DNA from: Aselliscus stoliczkanus | Lineage: Eukaryota > Chordata > Mammalia > Chiroptera > Hipposideridae | Reading direction: 5' to 3' | Length of the DNA: 64,000 nt | Assembly: GCA_033961575.1 (NCBI GenBank) | Contig: CM066730.1 | Span: 131,444,023 to 131,508,022 of the forward strand | Shown: positions 35,961 to 48,574 of the stretch, in pieces | Numbering within the stretch: the stretch's first letter is position 1 | Layout of the letters: each line of letters opens with the position of its first letter | The notes under the pieces: generated by a model | Database searches by the model: none | Seen by the model: only the letters and a program-made list of their open reading frames with translations | Told to the model about the DNA's origin: nothing | Program-made: the position numbers and the translations under genes

Positions 35961-38643
35961 TATATGGTTTTTCTGTGTTCATCTATTTTACTTTTAGTTT
36001 AGTTTAATGTAATTACATTAAAACTATATTAAATCTTATTCTGCTACATCGTGACTGATGCCATTAAGAAGTTTTTATTGTAGTTACCTTAGTTGCTTCA
36101 TTAAAATTTGGAATATTCTCCATCAAGGAAATTATGAATTGAACTAGAAGATAACTGAATACACAGATACATAGGGATTAAATAGGTTTCTGCTTCCTAC
36201 CTGCAAAGGGTACCTACAGGATATCTTTCAATGTGCGTTGCAATTTATGTAACATTCTCCAAATAGTAAAATATTCAATACTAAAATATTCAGTTGGTTA
36301 TAAATAATTTTTAAATGTGTATACATGAAATATACATGTATATATACAAACTATATATGAAATAGGCAAAATAGAGGATACATTTGAGTTTATATAATAT
36401 ATTGATGCAAGCACAAACATGCTCATTTTCTCTGAATACCAGGTAAAACAGCTTTCTGTATTTAGAAGTAACTCAGACCCCAAAGACCTTCAAGTAAATG
36501 AGGTATCTTCCAATAAAATGAAACCTCTTATCAACTGTAAACATCCTTCATTCAGCCTGCCTGGAGGGTTGCTATTAAAACTACAACTCTGTCTTGCATC
36601 AGAAAAACGAAGAGTATACTATGTCATTGACTCATCATTCAAGTTGTGACAGTTTCCAGACAGTGAAAACAATATGTCTCAATGAGGGAGGCGGGGATCA
36701 GCCAGAAATAGAGTCACTGGCAGGAGGCAGAAGCAACAATTCCCCCACTTCCCCCATTGCTCCAGGAAGAAACACAAAATATGCAACTATTTCAAAACTT
36801 ATCTTACTAGGCTAGGAAAAACCCTTACCACAGGTGATAATTTCACTTAGGCAGAAACACTTTCTACTTCCACATTACTTTTCTTCTGTAGCAGCACATG
36901 AAGTTCAAGAGGCAGCATGGTATTGTGGAAAAGAAAGAAGCCAGAGAATCTCAGTTCCACTGTGTGTGATTAACCGTAAGAGTGCCACTTCATCATTCAT
37001 GCAATGGGTACAGTAAATAATACAGACTTAGATGAAGTTTTGGAAAGGTTGATGTGATAGTGTAATGGACCATGAGAATACCTACCTAAAGTAGGCACTG
37101 TACTGAGCCTAGCTCCTGTTTTCCCTCCTGCCACCTGTTTTTGCATTTCTTGTTTAAATCACTACTTTCAATGTACTGGAATTACACGTTTTGTGAGACC
37201 AGGTAAAATCATATGTTAGGCACTCTTTATGCTTAACCTTGGCTATCAGGTACTTTAATAAGTCAGAGGAAGAAGGAACCTCAAAAGTTTGCTAGTAAGC
37301 ACCATGTGCCTGCTGCTTCCTTCCCTTCCAAGAGCTGACATTTGAGTCTGCGCCACCGCAGAACAACCAAGTGAATGTTCTGATGGGCACCGAGGCTGGC
37401 TATCTTACAAATGCATGCCATTAATTAGCCATTTGACTCAATGAAGCAGGGCACAGAATCCTTCCCTTCTGGCAATGATACTTACAGACATGTCTTACTG
37501 GTATGAGATCAGTATAAAGACAAGACTTCGGGCGTTAAAATGGAAGATATTCCATTTTACGGGTTGATAAATCAAAGCCTGGAGAAAAGAGCGAACCTGC
37601 CAAAGGTCACATTAATAGCAGAATCCAGATTAGGACATAGATCTCCAGACTTCTAACCCAACCTTACTTCCAGCATATGAGACTGCTTTCGATCAGTAGC
37701 AGCAACAGCATAATACTAAACACAGTGCCAATGTTAACACTACCTTTAATAGAAATACTACAGCCTGTTGATCTCTGTTCCAGACACCATGCACATTACA
37801 TACAATCTTTATGATACCCACCTAGTAAAGCACTTATAATACCTAGTGCTTTAATCTTCAGAAGTTTGAATTATTATTTCTGATGCCCACCTCCCTCAAA
37901 AGAGGATGAAACAACAAAACCCAGTGCATATACTATACATAACCATCTCTAATGATCCATTCCACTATGAGGATTGAAAAGGAAAATCAAATCCATCAAG
38001 TAGCTAACTTGCAATTTAGCCATTGGGGCCAACCTTGTCTTCTCTATGAGCTACGTCATTAACAAACAAACAAACAAACAAAACAATCTCTTGACTGAAA
38101 CATTGTCTCCTTTTCCCTTCTGTGTCTGCTATTTGGTGAAGAATCTAACATACGACACCAACAAATGCTGGCCGTATTAGATGGCTTGAAGGGGAAAGGA
38201 AAGTAACACATCAACCCTCTCTGCTTTTTTATCTTTCTACCCAACAGTCCCATCACTCTTTATATGAGCCAAATTGGACACACATCCATTTCCCTTTCTT
38301 ATGAAGCTGCTAAGGCTCTCTTGAATTTTCTCTCACCTCACATTTGTAGCATTTGTAGTCTTAATTTTACAATGCACAGGAACTTTCATCTCTTGCTCAA
38401 ATTCAGTAGGCTTCTGAAGTTTGGGTACTTTTTTTATTTTCATTCAGAGTGTTTTCTCTTTTCCCTCTTTATCATTTTTCTTAACAAAGATCCCCTTATA
38501 CTTTTCTTCCTTCTTTTCTGTTTTTCTGCAGTGTTCTTTCTATCAATTCTATTTGTCTTTATTTCCATTTCAGATATATCTGACACAATAAACAGGCACC
38601 TGAAATGATGTGTATAGACAAGTTACATTTAAAATGCATTAGG
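35961..38643. other. Intron 1 sequence, mostly without recognised features
   Basis: Unique-looking DNA. Possible weak MIR pieces at about 36890-37080 (sense) and 37540-37650 (reverse), and an (AAAC)n patch at 38063-38083. No exon. Confidence 0.45.
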
Positions 38644-38779
38644 AGGACCGGCCGTGACGCAGTGGTTAAGTGCTGGCTTGGGAAGCCAGCGGCCCCGGTT
38701 CGGTCCCACATATAAGGGCCAGTGACACTGCCCTCAAAAAAAAATAAATAAATAAAATAAAATAAAATAAAATAAAATA
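38644..38779 (+). repeat. Short A-tailed SINE, type A
   Basis: Sense copy with tail AAAAAAAAATAAATAAATA extending into an (AAAAT)n patch. TSD AAAATGCATTAGG at 38631-38643 and 38780-38792. Confidence 0.96.
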
Positions 38780-39035
38780 AAATGCATTAGGGAATCTTAT
38801 CCTGCCCCAACCCCTGAATCATTTGTACTGTGAGCTGTCATATAAATTGAACAAGCATCACCTCAATAGAACAATAAAAAATAGAAACAAAGAAAGAAGC
38901 AACAAGACATGGATGGAGTCTTGAAGAAACAAGGTACTTTCAGATCAACTGATGTCATTTGCTACATTTCCTCTTGTCTTTCTTTGATGCGCTCCACAAG
39001 CCCACCATATTCACAACACTTGTTCAATTAAGTTT

Positions 39036-39149
39036 TTTTTTTTTTTTTTTTTTTTTGAGGGCAGTGTTACTGGCCCTCATATGTGGGACCGAACCGGGGC
39101 CGCTGGCTTCCCAGGCCAGCGCTTAACCACCGCGCCACTCGGCCGGCCC
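39036..39149 (-). repeat. Short A-tailed SINE, type A
   Basis: Reverse copy close to the family consensus. TSD TCAATTAAGTTTT before the T-run and at 39150-39162. Confidence 0.95.
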
Positions 39150-39989
39150 TCAATTAAGTTTTAACCATCCGACCTTCTCTAGTTTTACTCTCTGCATCCT
39201 TCTAGAGCTATAAAGAAAATAAGCCATCTTCTGTTGGGAAGGAGGACAAACTGGAAACAGCACAGTGTTTGGGGCCAGTGTTTGGCTGCTATTCTGGTTC
39301 CTCTACTTCTACTGCAAGTGACTTCACATTTCACTTCTCATTTCACCATTGCAAGTAACTTCAAATTTCAAAATATTTTTTCCTTGTTTGAAAAATAAGT
39401 CACCATTTATTGAGAAAATTAAATGTATTTCACTGACTTCTTGGTTTACTGGAAAGGTCTCTCCTTGGATACCCTCAATCATCCTATTTGGAGGCCAGGG
39501 ATCTTGGGTACTGTAAAATCCTGGCAAGTTTTGCTTTACCTTGTAACATCAACCTCTGAGTCTTTTCATAAAGTGCTCTGAGGCATTAATATATTGAAGC
39601 ACATTACAATTACTTTATTTTTAGAGTTTTCTAAGAATTTCACAATTATCTTAAGATAACTGGAAGCATACTGTGGGGATTAGTAATCACCATCCTGCAA
39701 TATTCCTCAAGGTCTAAGAATTCAGCTGAAGCCTCAGTACTAACAGCCTCATGTCTCAGCATCTCCGCCTGACATGTTACTTAATGTTTGCCTTTTCCTC
39801 TGCATATCACTGCAAAAGAGATGTAAATTAAGAACCTAATCTTAATAATCTTTTATAGGTATGTACTTAGCAATTTATCACAATTCAGAGCAAATAATTG
39901 AGTTGTTAATATTTGGTCTTCTGCTATGTAAAGTAACTATCAGTATCTCTATTGTATAGATGGGGTAATCTGCAAGGTGACCAAGATAA

Positions 39990-39995
39990 TACATA

Positions 39996-40038
<43 letters not shown>
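39990..40038. repeat. (CA)n microsatellite
   Basis: TACACA repeats followed by a pure CA array of about 17 units. Confidence 0.95.
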
Positions 40039-40094
40039 CCCTGATGAAAATTTAAAATTAAATTAATCCAAACTATTTCCATGCTTGAATTTCC

Positions 40095-40230
40095 TGTAAA
40101 ATGAGAATAAAAATAGGGTCTCCCTCACAGGATTATTAGAGAGGTTAAATGAGAAGCTCTTAGCCCAGTGCCTGGTATATAGCAAGAGCTCTGTAAATAT
40201 TATCATCTGCTATTATTAGAAGAAAAAGGA
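40095..40230 (+). repeat. MIR SINE 3' part
   Basis: TGTAAAATGAGAATAAAAAT, GGATTATTAGAGAGGTTAAA and AGTGCCTGGTATATAGCAAG. Confidence 0.75.
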
Positions 40231-41165
40231 TCATATCATTTACTTTTCAAGGATATTATCAGGATTAAGTTAGAGAGCCTTGCTTTTTTTACCTCTCTCT
40301 TTGCCCATGTATCTAGCTCACCAGTGAAAGATTAATTTGATTAAAACTAGGCCTCATATCTCATATATAATAAGCAACTTTATGTCACCTATCATTTTTG
40401 ACATTATTAAGTATTCTCACAATTATTGCCTCTGCAGGCAGTCTTAACTTCTTGAGGACAGGGACTGGGTCTTACATTTCTTTATATTGCCTACAGCGAC
40501 CTGCACAATGTGTGGAACATAATAGATGTTCAATACATAGCTGTATTTTAAAAAACCAGTTACCATTAGTAAAGAGGCTCCAAGAGCAAAGGAAATTGGA
40601 CTAGACTTCTTTGGAATTTGGCTCTCTTTACAGTTTAGTCTGCACAAATTTACATGTAGAAGTTGAGAGAACTGCTGCGAGTAAAATTACAAAGATGGCA
40701 AATAATTGGCTAGAGAGCAAAGCAGGTGTGTGGTACCTCAAAAATAAGTCCACAATTGATAAATGATGTGCAACATCTACTGTGCTTCAAGGATTCTTCT
40801 TTCATAAAAATCTAAGAGGTGCTTTAGAACATTTTTTTCACACTAGGACTCATTCTAATACAGGAAAGATTCAGAGCTTGCCAAACTTTGGGAATTTACC
40901 ATCCTATGTAAACATCACCATATGCAAGAAACATGACACAAGATAAGAGAATGCTGCAAACTCTTCCAGAACCTTTCCTGCCTAACAAAGTGATAGTAAC
41001 AAATTGAGCATTTCACATTAAAATGGAGAGGAGAGTGTCAGCTCTTAGCCATTAAGGTCTTTTCAGTTCTATGTTGGAGAAATAGGGCACTACAACATTC
41101 CTTGTTAAAATGAGAATCTCATGTTTGATTGCCCAAATGGTGGTGGTTATAATGCTATAAATCTG
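40231..41165. other. Intron 1 sequence, no clear feature
   Basis: A patch at 40440-40560 (CTTGAGGACAGGGACTGGGT, CATAATAGATGTTCAATACA) may be an L2 end. Otherwise nothing is recognised. Confidence 0.45.
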
Positions 41166-41169
41166 AGTT

Positions 41170-41360
41170 GCAACAGCGAGGAGCGCAGAGTTTGGAGCCA
41201 GAAACTTGTGAGACGATCTCTGTGAAAGTGCAAACGTGTCTACATCTGTAGAATGGGAATACTAATAACCACTTCACTGGGTTTTTAAAGCATTATATAG
41301 GATAACAATTTGGGCCCAAGGACCAGGTACATCAAGGGTGCTCAACAAAGATTTTATCTA
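41170..41360 (+). repeat. MIR SINE
   Basis: GGAGCGCAGAGTTTGGAGCC, then TCTGTAGAATGGGAATACTA and CATCAAGGGTGCTCAACAAA. Confidence 0.65.
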
Positions 41361-42079
41361 CACAGAATATATACATAGGGGATTATAACAGTCATCCAGA
41401 GTTTAAAACAAAGATAAAGACTAATTTTGCCCTGTTCTTTAAGGGAAAGGTCTTTTCGTATGCTTTTGGGTTGCTATTGTTAAGATTTAGACCTTGATAT
41501 ATAACACCTTAATCTCTTACGATGCTTATACTTAGTGCCCTTCAACCAGGTGAGAAGGGCCTCCTTAAATAGACACTTCATAGATGAAAAAACTGAGGCT
41601 GGCCAGTCAGCTCACCCCTGCATTCTGCTTGTAACTGGCCAGGCAGGGACTCTGGGTCTGTCTACAGAGGCCACAGGAAAGTGCTGCCAAGAAAGGGACA
41701 ATTCACCCCCATGCAAGCCTAAGTAAGAGCCTCAATATCTTACAGAAGGTCCATTTTCAAGCCCCGAGTCATGCCTGTGGGCCTGGACCAAGGCTGGACC
41801 CTGAGGTGCGCCCTCTGTCCTTTTCCAGATGCCATTCCCTCCCTTCCTCGCGCACCCATGATTCTGTGTCCAGGACTCAGGCTGATCGCCCTCTCTTCCT
41901 TCTGGCCAAACCCCAACCCAGCACCCTCAAGTGAACATCAGCGTCCTGAGAGTGAGGACCTTGCTGAGGAGAGGCCACCACCCAAGCCCTCGGGGAGAAG
42001 AGAAGCACTGAAGCTTCAGCCGGTATCCTGGGGTCCTCGAGTCCCCCCTCACCCCCCAAGGGAACTCCTGGTCACTCAC

Positions 42080-42690
42080 CGAGCATCTGTCAGCCTGCGG
42101 GCCGGAGCGGGGCCTGTACCACCCTGGTGGCCCCAGGGTTCTGGGACTCACGTGTTGCGCTCAGGGCGTCTGGGTGTCAGCGCCCCAGTTCCCGCCGCCT
42201 CGCCGGCCTGGGAGACCTCGGGGGTGGGCGTTTCCGCGCGGGGGTGGGGGGTGGGGGGGGTTGCACCGGCGTGGCAGCGAGCAGGGGTCGGGCCGCGGCC
42301 GCGGGGCGGAGGGAAAGCGGCTGTAAATAGAATTCAGGTGCGGGATGCTGCCCCGCCAGCACCTGCACCTGCGGTTTCCACGCAGGGCTCAAAGCGTCTC
42401 AGGGACGGGTTCCTCCGCTGGAGGACTGTGCCTGTGTCGCCTTGAGCAAGGTAATTCTCTTTCCACACCCCCGTTTCCCCTTACGGTATGTAAAATGCAG
42501 TGAGTAAAGCTGGTCTCAGAAGACGGCGAGGACTGGCTGAGGCGATGTGGTGAATTCTGCAGCAAGGCATGCATGATAGGCACGAAAAAATCATGTTCTG
42601 GGCTTTCACGGCCACAGAGACGTGGCACTTGGCTGACACTCATTAGATGACTTTCCTCGGAGAGGTGTTCTTCCTCTGTGCTGTGGAGCG
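42080..42690 (-). other. IL12RB2: IL12RB2 non-coding exon 1 (5' UTR)
   Basis: The minus strand here resembles the long human IL12RB2 5' UTR as I remember it. Shared stretches include CGAGGAAAGT, AAGTGCCACGTCTCT, CTTGCTCAAGGCGACACAG and GAGCGCAACACGTG, followed by CAGAACCCTGGGGCCACC. The order of these blocks is the same. The exon ends at a strong donor, GATGCTCG then GTGAGTGACC (GT at 42079-42078). The transcription start near 42690 is estimated from the human mRNA start and is uncertain by tens of bases. The exon is about 610 bases and carries upstream ATGs, including an 84-codon open frame. Confidence 0.8.
42389..42643 (-). CDS. Upstream ORF (84 codons) in IL12RB2 exon 1
   Basis: An open frame on the transcript strand within the 5' UTR. 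It starts MSVSQVPRLCGRESPEHDFF and ends AEEPVPETL before TGA. The ATG sits where the human 5' UTR also has an ATG (human context CTGATGGCTGTCAAC, here CTAATGAGTGTCAGC). The human frame, as I recall it, stops after about 14 codons. The Kozak context is weak (C at -3, A at +4). No recognisable domain. If used, it would act as a translation-dampening uORF rather than as a functional peptide; that is inference. Confidence 0.35.
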   Translation of the reverse strand: MSVSQVPRLCGRESPEHDFFVPIMHALLQNSPHRLSQSSPSSETSFTHCILHTVRGNGGVERELPCSRRHRHSPPAEEPVPETL

Positions 42691-44347
42691 CCCTAGGGCC
42701 GTGGTCTCCAGAGTGGGCAGTGTGCTGGACTGGGGTGTGGGAAGAACACATAAGAACTTTCATCTGGGTTTGCTATCTAAAAAATAAGAAAGAAGTTAGC
42801 ATTCACAGATGGCACGACACCGACCCTAAATGGTCCCATGTTCCATATAAAAGGGATTCCGAGGGAAGAGGGAAAACTGCACAAAATGCAGTGAGGTTGA
42901 TGACAGCAGTACCCTTACTTATGACAGTATTTCGCTGAATCCAGGAATTCATCAACTATAAGATATACTATTTTTTATATACCAGTAAGAAATAAAAAGA
43001 ACTGTTGCATGAACTATGGCATAATGCTTTCTTTATCTCTTAGAATTGTTTTTTTTTTCTTAATTAGTTTCAGGCATACAGACAACATAGTTATCAGACA
43101 TTTACATATCTCACAAAGTGATAACCCCAACAAGGCAGTTACCCACCATTATGCATCCCCTTGACTATATTTTTAAAATTACAGTTGACATTCAACATTA
43201 TTTTATCTTAGTTTCAGATGTACAGCATAGTGGTCAGACAGCTATATAATTTATGAATTGAGTCCCCCAATAAGTCTACCACCTGTTTGACATTATACAT
43301 AGCTTTTGCAATATTGGCTATATTCCCCATACTGTACTTTACAACACCATGACTCCTCTAACTATCAATTTGTACTTCTTAATCACTTCACCTTTTTCAC
43401 CAGCCCTCCAGCCCCCCTCTTACCTGGTAACCGTCAGTTTTTTTCTCAGTATCCATGGGTCTGTTTCTCTTTTGTTTGTTCATTTATGTTGTTTAGATTC
43501 CACATAAGGAGATCATATGGTATTTGTCTTTCTCAGTCTGACTTATTTCACTAAGCATAATAGCCTCTAGATCCATCCATGTTGTTGCAAATGGTAATAT
43601 TTCATTCCTTTTTTTCTGGCAGAGTAATATTCCTTTGTATATATGTACCACTCTTTATCCAATCATCTATTGATGGGCGTTTTGATTGTTTCTATATCTT
43701 GGCTATTGTAAATAGCCCTGCAGTGAACAAAGGGTTGCATATATTTCTTCTAAATAGTGTTTTGGATTTCTTTGGATAAATACCCAGAGTGGAATTGCTG
43801 AGTCTTAGGTAGCTCTATATTTTATCTTTTTGAGGAACCTCCATACTGTTTTCCATAGTGGCTGCACCAATTTGCAATCCCCCCAAAGAGCACAAATGTT
43901 CTCTTTTCTCAACATCCTTGCCAACACTTGTTGATTTCTTGATGATGGCCATTCTGACAGTGTGAGATGATATCTCATTGTCGTTTTAATTTGCATTTCT
44001 CTGATGAGTAATGCCGTTGAGCATTTTTCATAAATTTATTGGCCAAAGAGAATCTAATCTGTATGTTCTTTTTAGAGAAATGTCTATTTGGGTCCTCTGC
44101 CCATTTTTTAATTGGATTGTTTGGTTTTTCTTGGTGTTGAGCTGTATGAGTTTTTAAATAAATTTTAGATATTAACCCTTTCATAGATGTATCACTGGTG
44201 AATATATTCTCCTATTCAGTAGGATGTCTTTTTGTTTTGTTGATGGTTTCATTTGCTGTGCAAAAAATTTTTAGATTGATGTAATCCCATTTGTTTATTT
44301 ATTTTTTTTCCCCTTACCCAAAGATATATATCAGTAAAAATATTACT

Positions 44348-44730
44348 GGGCTGGTCAAATGGCTCAGTTGGTTAAGAGCATGGGCTCTGAGCAACAGGGT
44401 TGCTGGTTTGATTCCCACATGGGCCAATGAGCTGGGCTGGAGCTGAGCTGCCACTGAGCTGCCAACAGGTGGCAGGATGACTGAGCTGGTGAGAGCACAT
44501 GTTCCTAACAACAAAGTTGCCAGTTGGACTAAAGCTTGGGATGGTAGGCCCTGCCCATGCGCAACTAAGATTGAACATGACACCTTGAGCTGAGCGGCCA
44601 CGAGCTGCCGACGGGTGGTTGGATAGTGACTGAACTTGGAGCTGAGCTAGCTACACCCTCCACAACTAAGATTAAAGGACAACCTGGCTGTTCCCGTTCC
44701 CCAATTCCTGAATAAAATCTTTAAAAAAAA
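44348..44730 (+). repeat. Composite T+ SINE, type B, inside the L1
   Basis: Two-unit copy with tail CTGAATAAAATCTTTAAAAA. Short TSD ATTACT on both sides. It interrupts L1 ORF2 and is younger than it. Confidence 0.93.
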
Positions 44731-45608
44731 ATTACTAAGTGTAATGTCTGAGAGTTTACTGCCTATGTTTTCTTCTAGTTTTATGGTTTCGGGTCTTATG
44801 TTTAAGCCTGTAATCCATTTTGAGTTTATTCTTGTATATGGATTAAGAAGATGGTCTAGTCATTTTCTGCATGTATCTGTCCATTTTTCCCAGCACTGTT
44901 TATTGAATAGATTTACTTTACCCCAGTGTATATCCTTGCCTCCTTAGTCATAGATTAAGTGACCATATAGGTGTGGATTTATTTCTGGGCTGTTTATTCT
45001 TGGTTAAATTTATTCCTACGTATTTTATTTATTTATTTATTTATTATATTGATGCAATTGTAAATGGGATTGTTTTCTTAATTTCTCTTTCTGATAGTTC
45101 GTTATTGGTATATAAAATGCAACTGATTCCTGATTATTGATTTTGTATCCTGCCACTTTACTATATTCATTTATCAGTTCTAATAGTTTTTTGATGGAAT
45201 CTCTGGGGATCTCTACAGATAACATTGTATCATAGCACTTCCAGTACTGTGTTGAATAAAAGTAGTGAATGTGGTGAACATCTTTGTTTTGTTCGTGATC
45301 TTAAGGGGAATGCTTTTAGTTTTCCCCCACTGAGTATGTTAGCTGTGGATTTGTCTTATACAACCTTTATTATGTTGAGATATGTTCCCTCTATTCTCAC
45401 TTTGCTGAGAGTTTTTAATCATAAATCCATGCTGGATTTTCCCAAATGCTTTTTCTGCATTAATTGATAAGATCATATGATTTTTATTTTTCATTTTGTT
45501 TAGGTGGTGTATCATGTTAATTGATTTGGGGATATTGAACCAACCTTGCGTACTAGGAATAAATCCCACTTGATCATGGTGTATCTTTTCAGTGTATAGC
45601 TGAATTCA

Positions 45609-45719
<111 letters not shown>

Positions 45720-45743
45720 TCATAGAATAAGCTTGGGAGCCTC

Positions 45744-45782
45744 CCCTCCTCTTGTATTTTTCCCCTCCTCTTGTATTTTTTG
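45744..45782. repeat. 19-bp tandem duplication inside L1 ORF2
   Basis: CCCCTCCTCTTGTATTTTT occurs twice in a row within the L1. Confidence 0.9.
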
Positions 45783-47077
45783 GAATAGTTTGAGAAGAGT
45801 AGGTGTTAATTCTTCTTTGTGTAGCCATCTGGTCCAGGACTATTGTTTGTTGGGGGCTTGTTGATTACTGATTCGATATCATCAGTAGTAATTGGTTGGT
45901 TCAGATTTTCTGTATTTTCTTGATTCAGCCTTGGAAGATTGTATGCTTCTAGGAATTGACCCATTTCTTTCAGATTGTCCAATTTGTTGGAATGTAATTG
46001 CTCGAAGTATTTTCTTAAAATTTTTTGTATTGCTGTGGTGTTCGTTGTCACTTCTCCACTTTAATTTCTGATTTTATTTATACTGGTCCTCTATTTTTTC
46101 TTAATAAGTCTGGTTAATGGTTTATAAATTTTGTTTATCTTTTCAAAGAACCAACTCTTATTTTTATTGGCTTTTTTTTTTTTTTTTTTTGCTTCTATTT
46201 CATTTACTTCTGCTTTGATTGCTGTTATTTCCTTCCTTCCATCTACTTTGGGCTTTGTCTGCTGTTCTTTTTTTTCAATTCTCTTATGTCGTAAAGTTAA
46301 ATTGTTTATATGAGATTTTTGTTGTTTCTTTAGGTAGGCCTACATTGATATGACTTTTTCTCCTAGGACTGTTTTCGCTGTGTCCCATTAGATTTTGGAT
46401 CATTTAGTTTTCATTTTTGTTTGTCTCAGGTATCTTTTGATTTTGATTTTTTCCTTAATCACATTGTTAACCTATTTATTATTTAGTATATTTAGTAGCA
46501 TGTTATTTAGCCTCCATGTGTTTGTGCATTTTTAGTTTTCTTTTTGTACTTGATTTCTAGTTTCATACCATTGTGATTAGAAAAGACACTTAATATAATT
46601 TCAACCTTCTTAAATTTATTTCAGTGGTTCTTAGCAAATATTCTGTGGGTACTTAGCAAATGTTCTCTGAAAAGAATGTGTATTCTGCTGCTTTGGGAAG
46701 AAATGTTCTAAAAATACCAATTAAATCCATCTTATCTAATGTGTTATTTAAGACTGCTGTTTCCTTGTTGATTTTCTGTCTGGAAGATCTGTCCATTTGT
46801 GTCAATGGGTATTAAAGTCTCCTACTATGATTGTATTCTTTGGAATGTTTTTAATTAAAATTTCATTTATTAGAGTATTTCTGTAAGAGTTATCCAGACA
46901 TCTTTATTATTTATCACTCTTGTTCATTCAAAAAAGAAAAAGGAAACTATGTATAAGCAAAATAAATTGGTTAAAATATTCTTTAGATATATTCACATTC
47001 AGATTCTAACACTCTGGATAACTGTTTTGTTTCACCCAATACCATTCTCAGTCACATGAGTGTTAATAAGGCAGAAT

Positions 47078-47231
47078 ATTTTTTTTTCTTTTTTCTTTTA
47101 GCTGAGCCATCTTGCCACCTGTTGGCAGCTCAGTGGCAACTCAGCTCGGACTGGCATTGAACCGCCGTTGCTCAGAGCTCAGCTCACACTCTCGAGTGAG
47201 CTCTTAACCAACTGAGCCACTCAGCCAGCCC
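47078..47231 (-). repeat. Short A-tailed SINE, type D
   Basis: Reverse copy: T/C-rich tail, AGCTGAGCCATCTTGCCACC, and a head ending CACTCAGCCAGCCC. TSD AATAAGGCAGAAT at 47065-47077 and 47232-47244. Confidence 0.95.
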
Positions 47232-47244
47232 AATAAGGCAGAAT

Positions 47245-47817
47245 TTTTTAAAAAGAATGTCCCACTGTTGTTTTTGGGATATCTTTCAGACCACTAAAAC
47301 CAATCCAAGTTTGCTGAGCATGTGCAGAGCCAACTACATTAACCATACTGTTTGGACAGTAGGCATAAGATGGATGTTAAATGAGAAAAATGTACATCTT
47401 AGAATTGACAATGTATAGTAGATTGCTTTTATGACACTGTGACATATTGCAGTTTACATACTTCAGCAGTTGATCTATGTGAACCATTTGATCAAAATAA
47501 AGCTTTCAAATTATAGAATCTTAACATTAGTGTGTAGCTAGATGGTGAATGATTGTGAAAGTCATTTGCAACAAAGAGTTAAAAGTTAATTATTTTTATT
47601 TATCTTTTTTACAAAAAGCAAATAGTCTAAGTTTGCTAATCTTTTCTGTAGTGATGTATGTCTCTCAGTAGTATGTCACTTAATAGATTTTCCTGGAAAA
47701 ACCCCCCAAAACTCAGCCTTTTTTGTCCCTTCAAAGTAAAGATAACATTTTAACACTGACTGAGAGAGTGCTAGGAAGAGGACATTTGAAAACAAATATT
47801 TCAAAATGTTGCCATTG

Positions 47818-47856
<39 letters not shown>

Positions 47857-48122
47857 GAGTGTTGCTAAAAATTATGGAAGTTTGTCACCTGCAAAACAAA
47901 CAAACAAACAAACAAACAAACAAAACCCTTGGAAACAATTTGCTACTTTGTTTCAATTTTTCAATAAAGTAGTTCAATGAATTTTGAACCTATTTGTTAA
48001 AAAATATGAAAATGCAGCTGCTTCTGATTAGTTTAAAAGGTAACTAAATGTTAATAATTAGCTTGTATAATTCATGGAGTAGCTTATTTTTCAATGATTT
48101 TTAGTGAGAAGAAAAGCTCTTT
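47245..48122. other. Intergenic DNA with two microsatellites
   Basis: Holds (GT)n at about 47818-47853 and (AAAC)n at about 47893-47926. Otherwise nothing is recognised. Confidence 0.6.
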
Positions 48123-48574
48123 TTTTTTAAAGATTTTTTTAAATTGGGGAATTGGGGGAGGGGAATAGCACTGAGGAATCAGGGAAGGGGAACAGACCAG
48201 TTGCTCTCTTTTTGTTCTTCAGTCTAGTTGCGGAGGACGTTGCTTCACTGGCTCATGTTGGTATCATCATTGCGCTCTTCCCAGATGAGGCAGATTGGTC
48301 GCCGGCCTCTGGATGATCGCTCACCACGGCCCTTGGCAGCTCACGCTGGCTGCCAGCCGCTCACGCTGGCTGCCAGCCACTCACTGTAGCCTATGGCAGC
48401 CCACTGCAGCAGGGGCTGCAGCCTACACCGTCGCCGGGGCTCGCACAGCCCAACTCCAGGTGGAGCTGTTGTTAGCTGTAGAGGGCAGTGTCACTGGCCC
48501 TCATATGTGGGATCAGAACCGGGGCCGCTGGCATCCCAAAACCAGCTCTTAACCAACGCGCCACTCGGCCGGCC
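48123..48574 (-). repeat. Composite T+ SINE, type C
   Basis: Reverse copy. TSD AAAAGCTCTT on both sides. Contains a 19-bp duplication GCTCACGCTGGCTGCCAGC near 48340-48378. The AATAAA of the tail is lost (ATTGGGGAATT). Confidence 0.93.

Larger units (their letters stand above)
1..42690 (-). other. IL12RB2: IL12RB2 gene, 5' portion (exons 1-8 and introns 1-7)
   Basis: This is the span of the interleukin-12 receptor beta-2 gene inside the window, transcribed right to left. Exons 2-8 join in phase with GT/AG sites to give 345 codons without a stop, close to the human protein as I know it. Intron sizes are about 11.0, 1.86, 6.6, 0.94, 2.5, 0.93 and 10.3 kb for introns 1-7; intron 8 runs off the left edge for at least 6.9 kb. 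The product is a type I cytokine receptor on T and NK cells. It pairs with IL12RB1 to bind IL-12 and signals through JAK2/TYK2 and STAT4; it is also reported in IL-35 receptors. The transmembrane and cytoplasmic exons are not in the window: I looked for them on the minus strand of 1-6900 and saw none. Confidence 0.95.
41760..42800 (-). promoter_or_regulatory. CpG-rich island and promoter region of IL12RB2
   Basis: GC content and CpG frequency rise sharply here against AT-rich flanks. The core is about 42080-42440, with CGCGGCCGCGGGGCGG-type sequence. It covers exon 1, and the presumed start site lies at its right side near 42690. I see no convincing TATA box just upstream, which fits a CpG-type promoter, though a TATA-less call by eye is weak. 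A G-run block at 42239-42259 lies on the template strand. In human this gene is induced in activated Th1 and NK cells; no T-bet or STAT site is claimed here. Confidence 0.7.

Noticed and set aside
41771..42445. 224-codon plus-strand open frame over the CpG island
   Set aside because: It is antisense to exon 1 of IL12RB2, owes its length to GC richness, is Pro/Arg/Gly-rich without a domain, and has no splice or family support.
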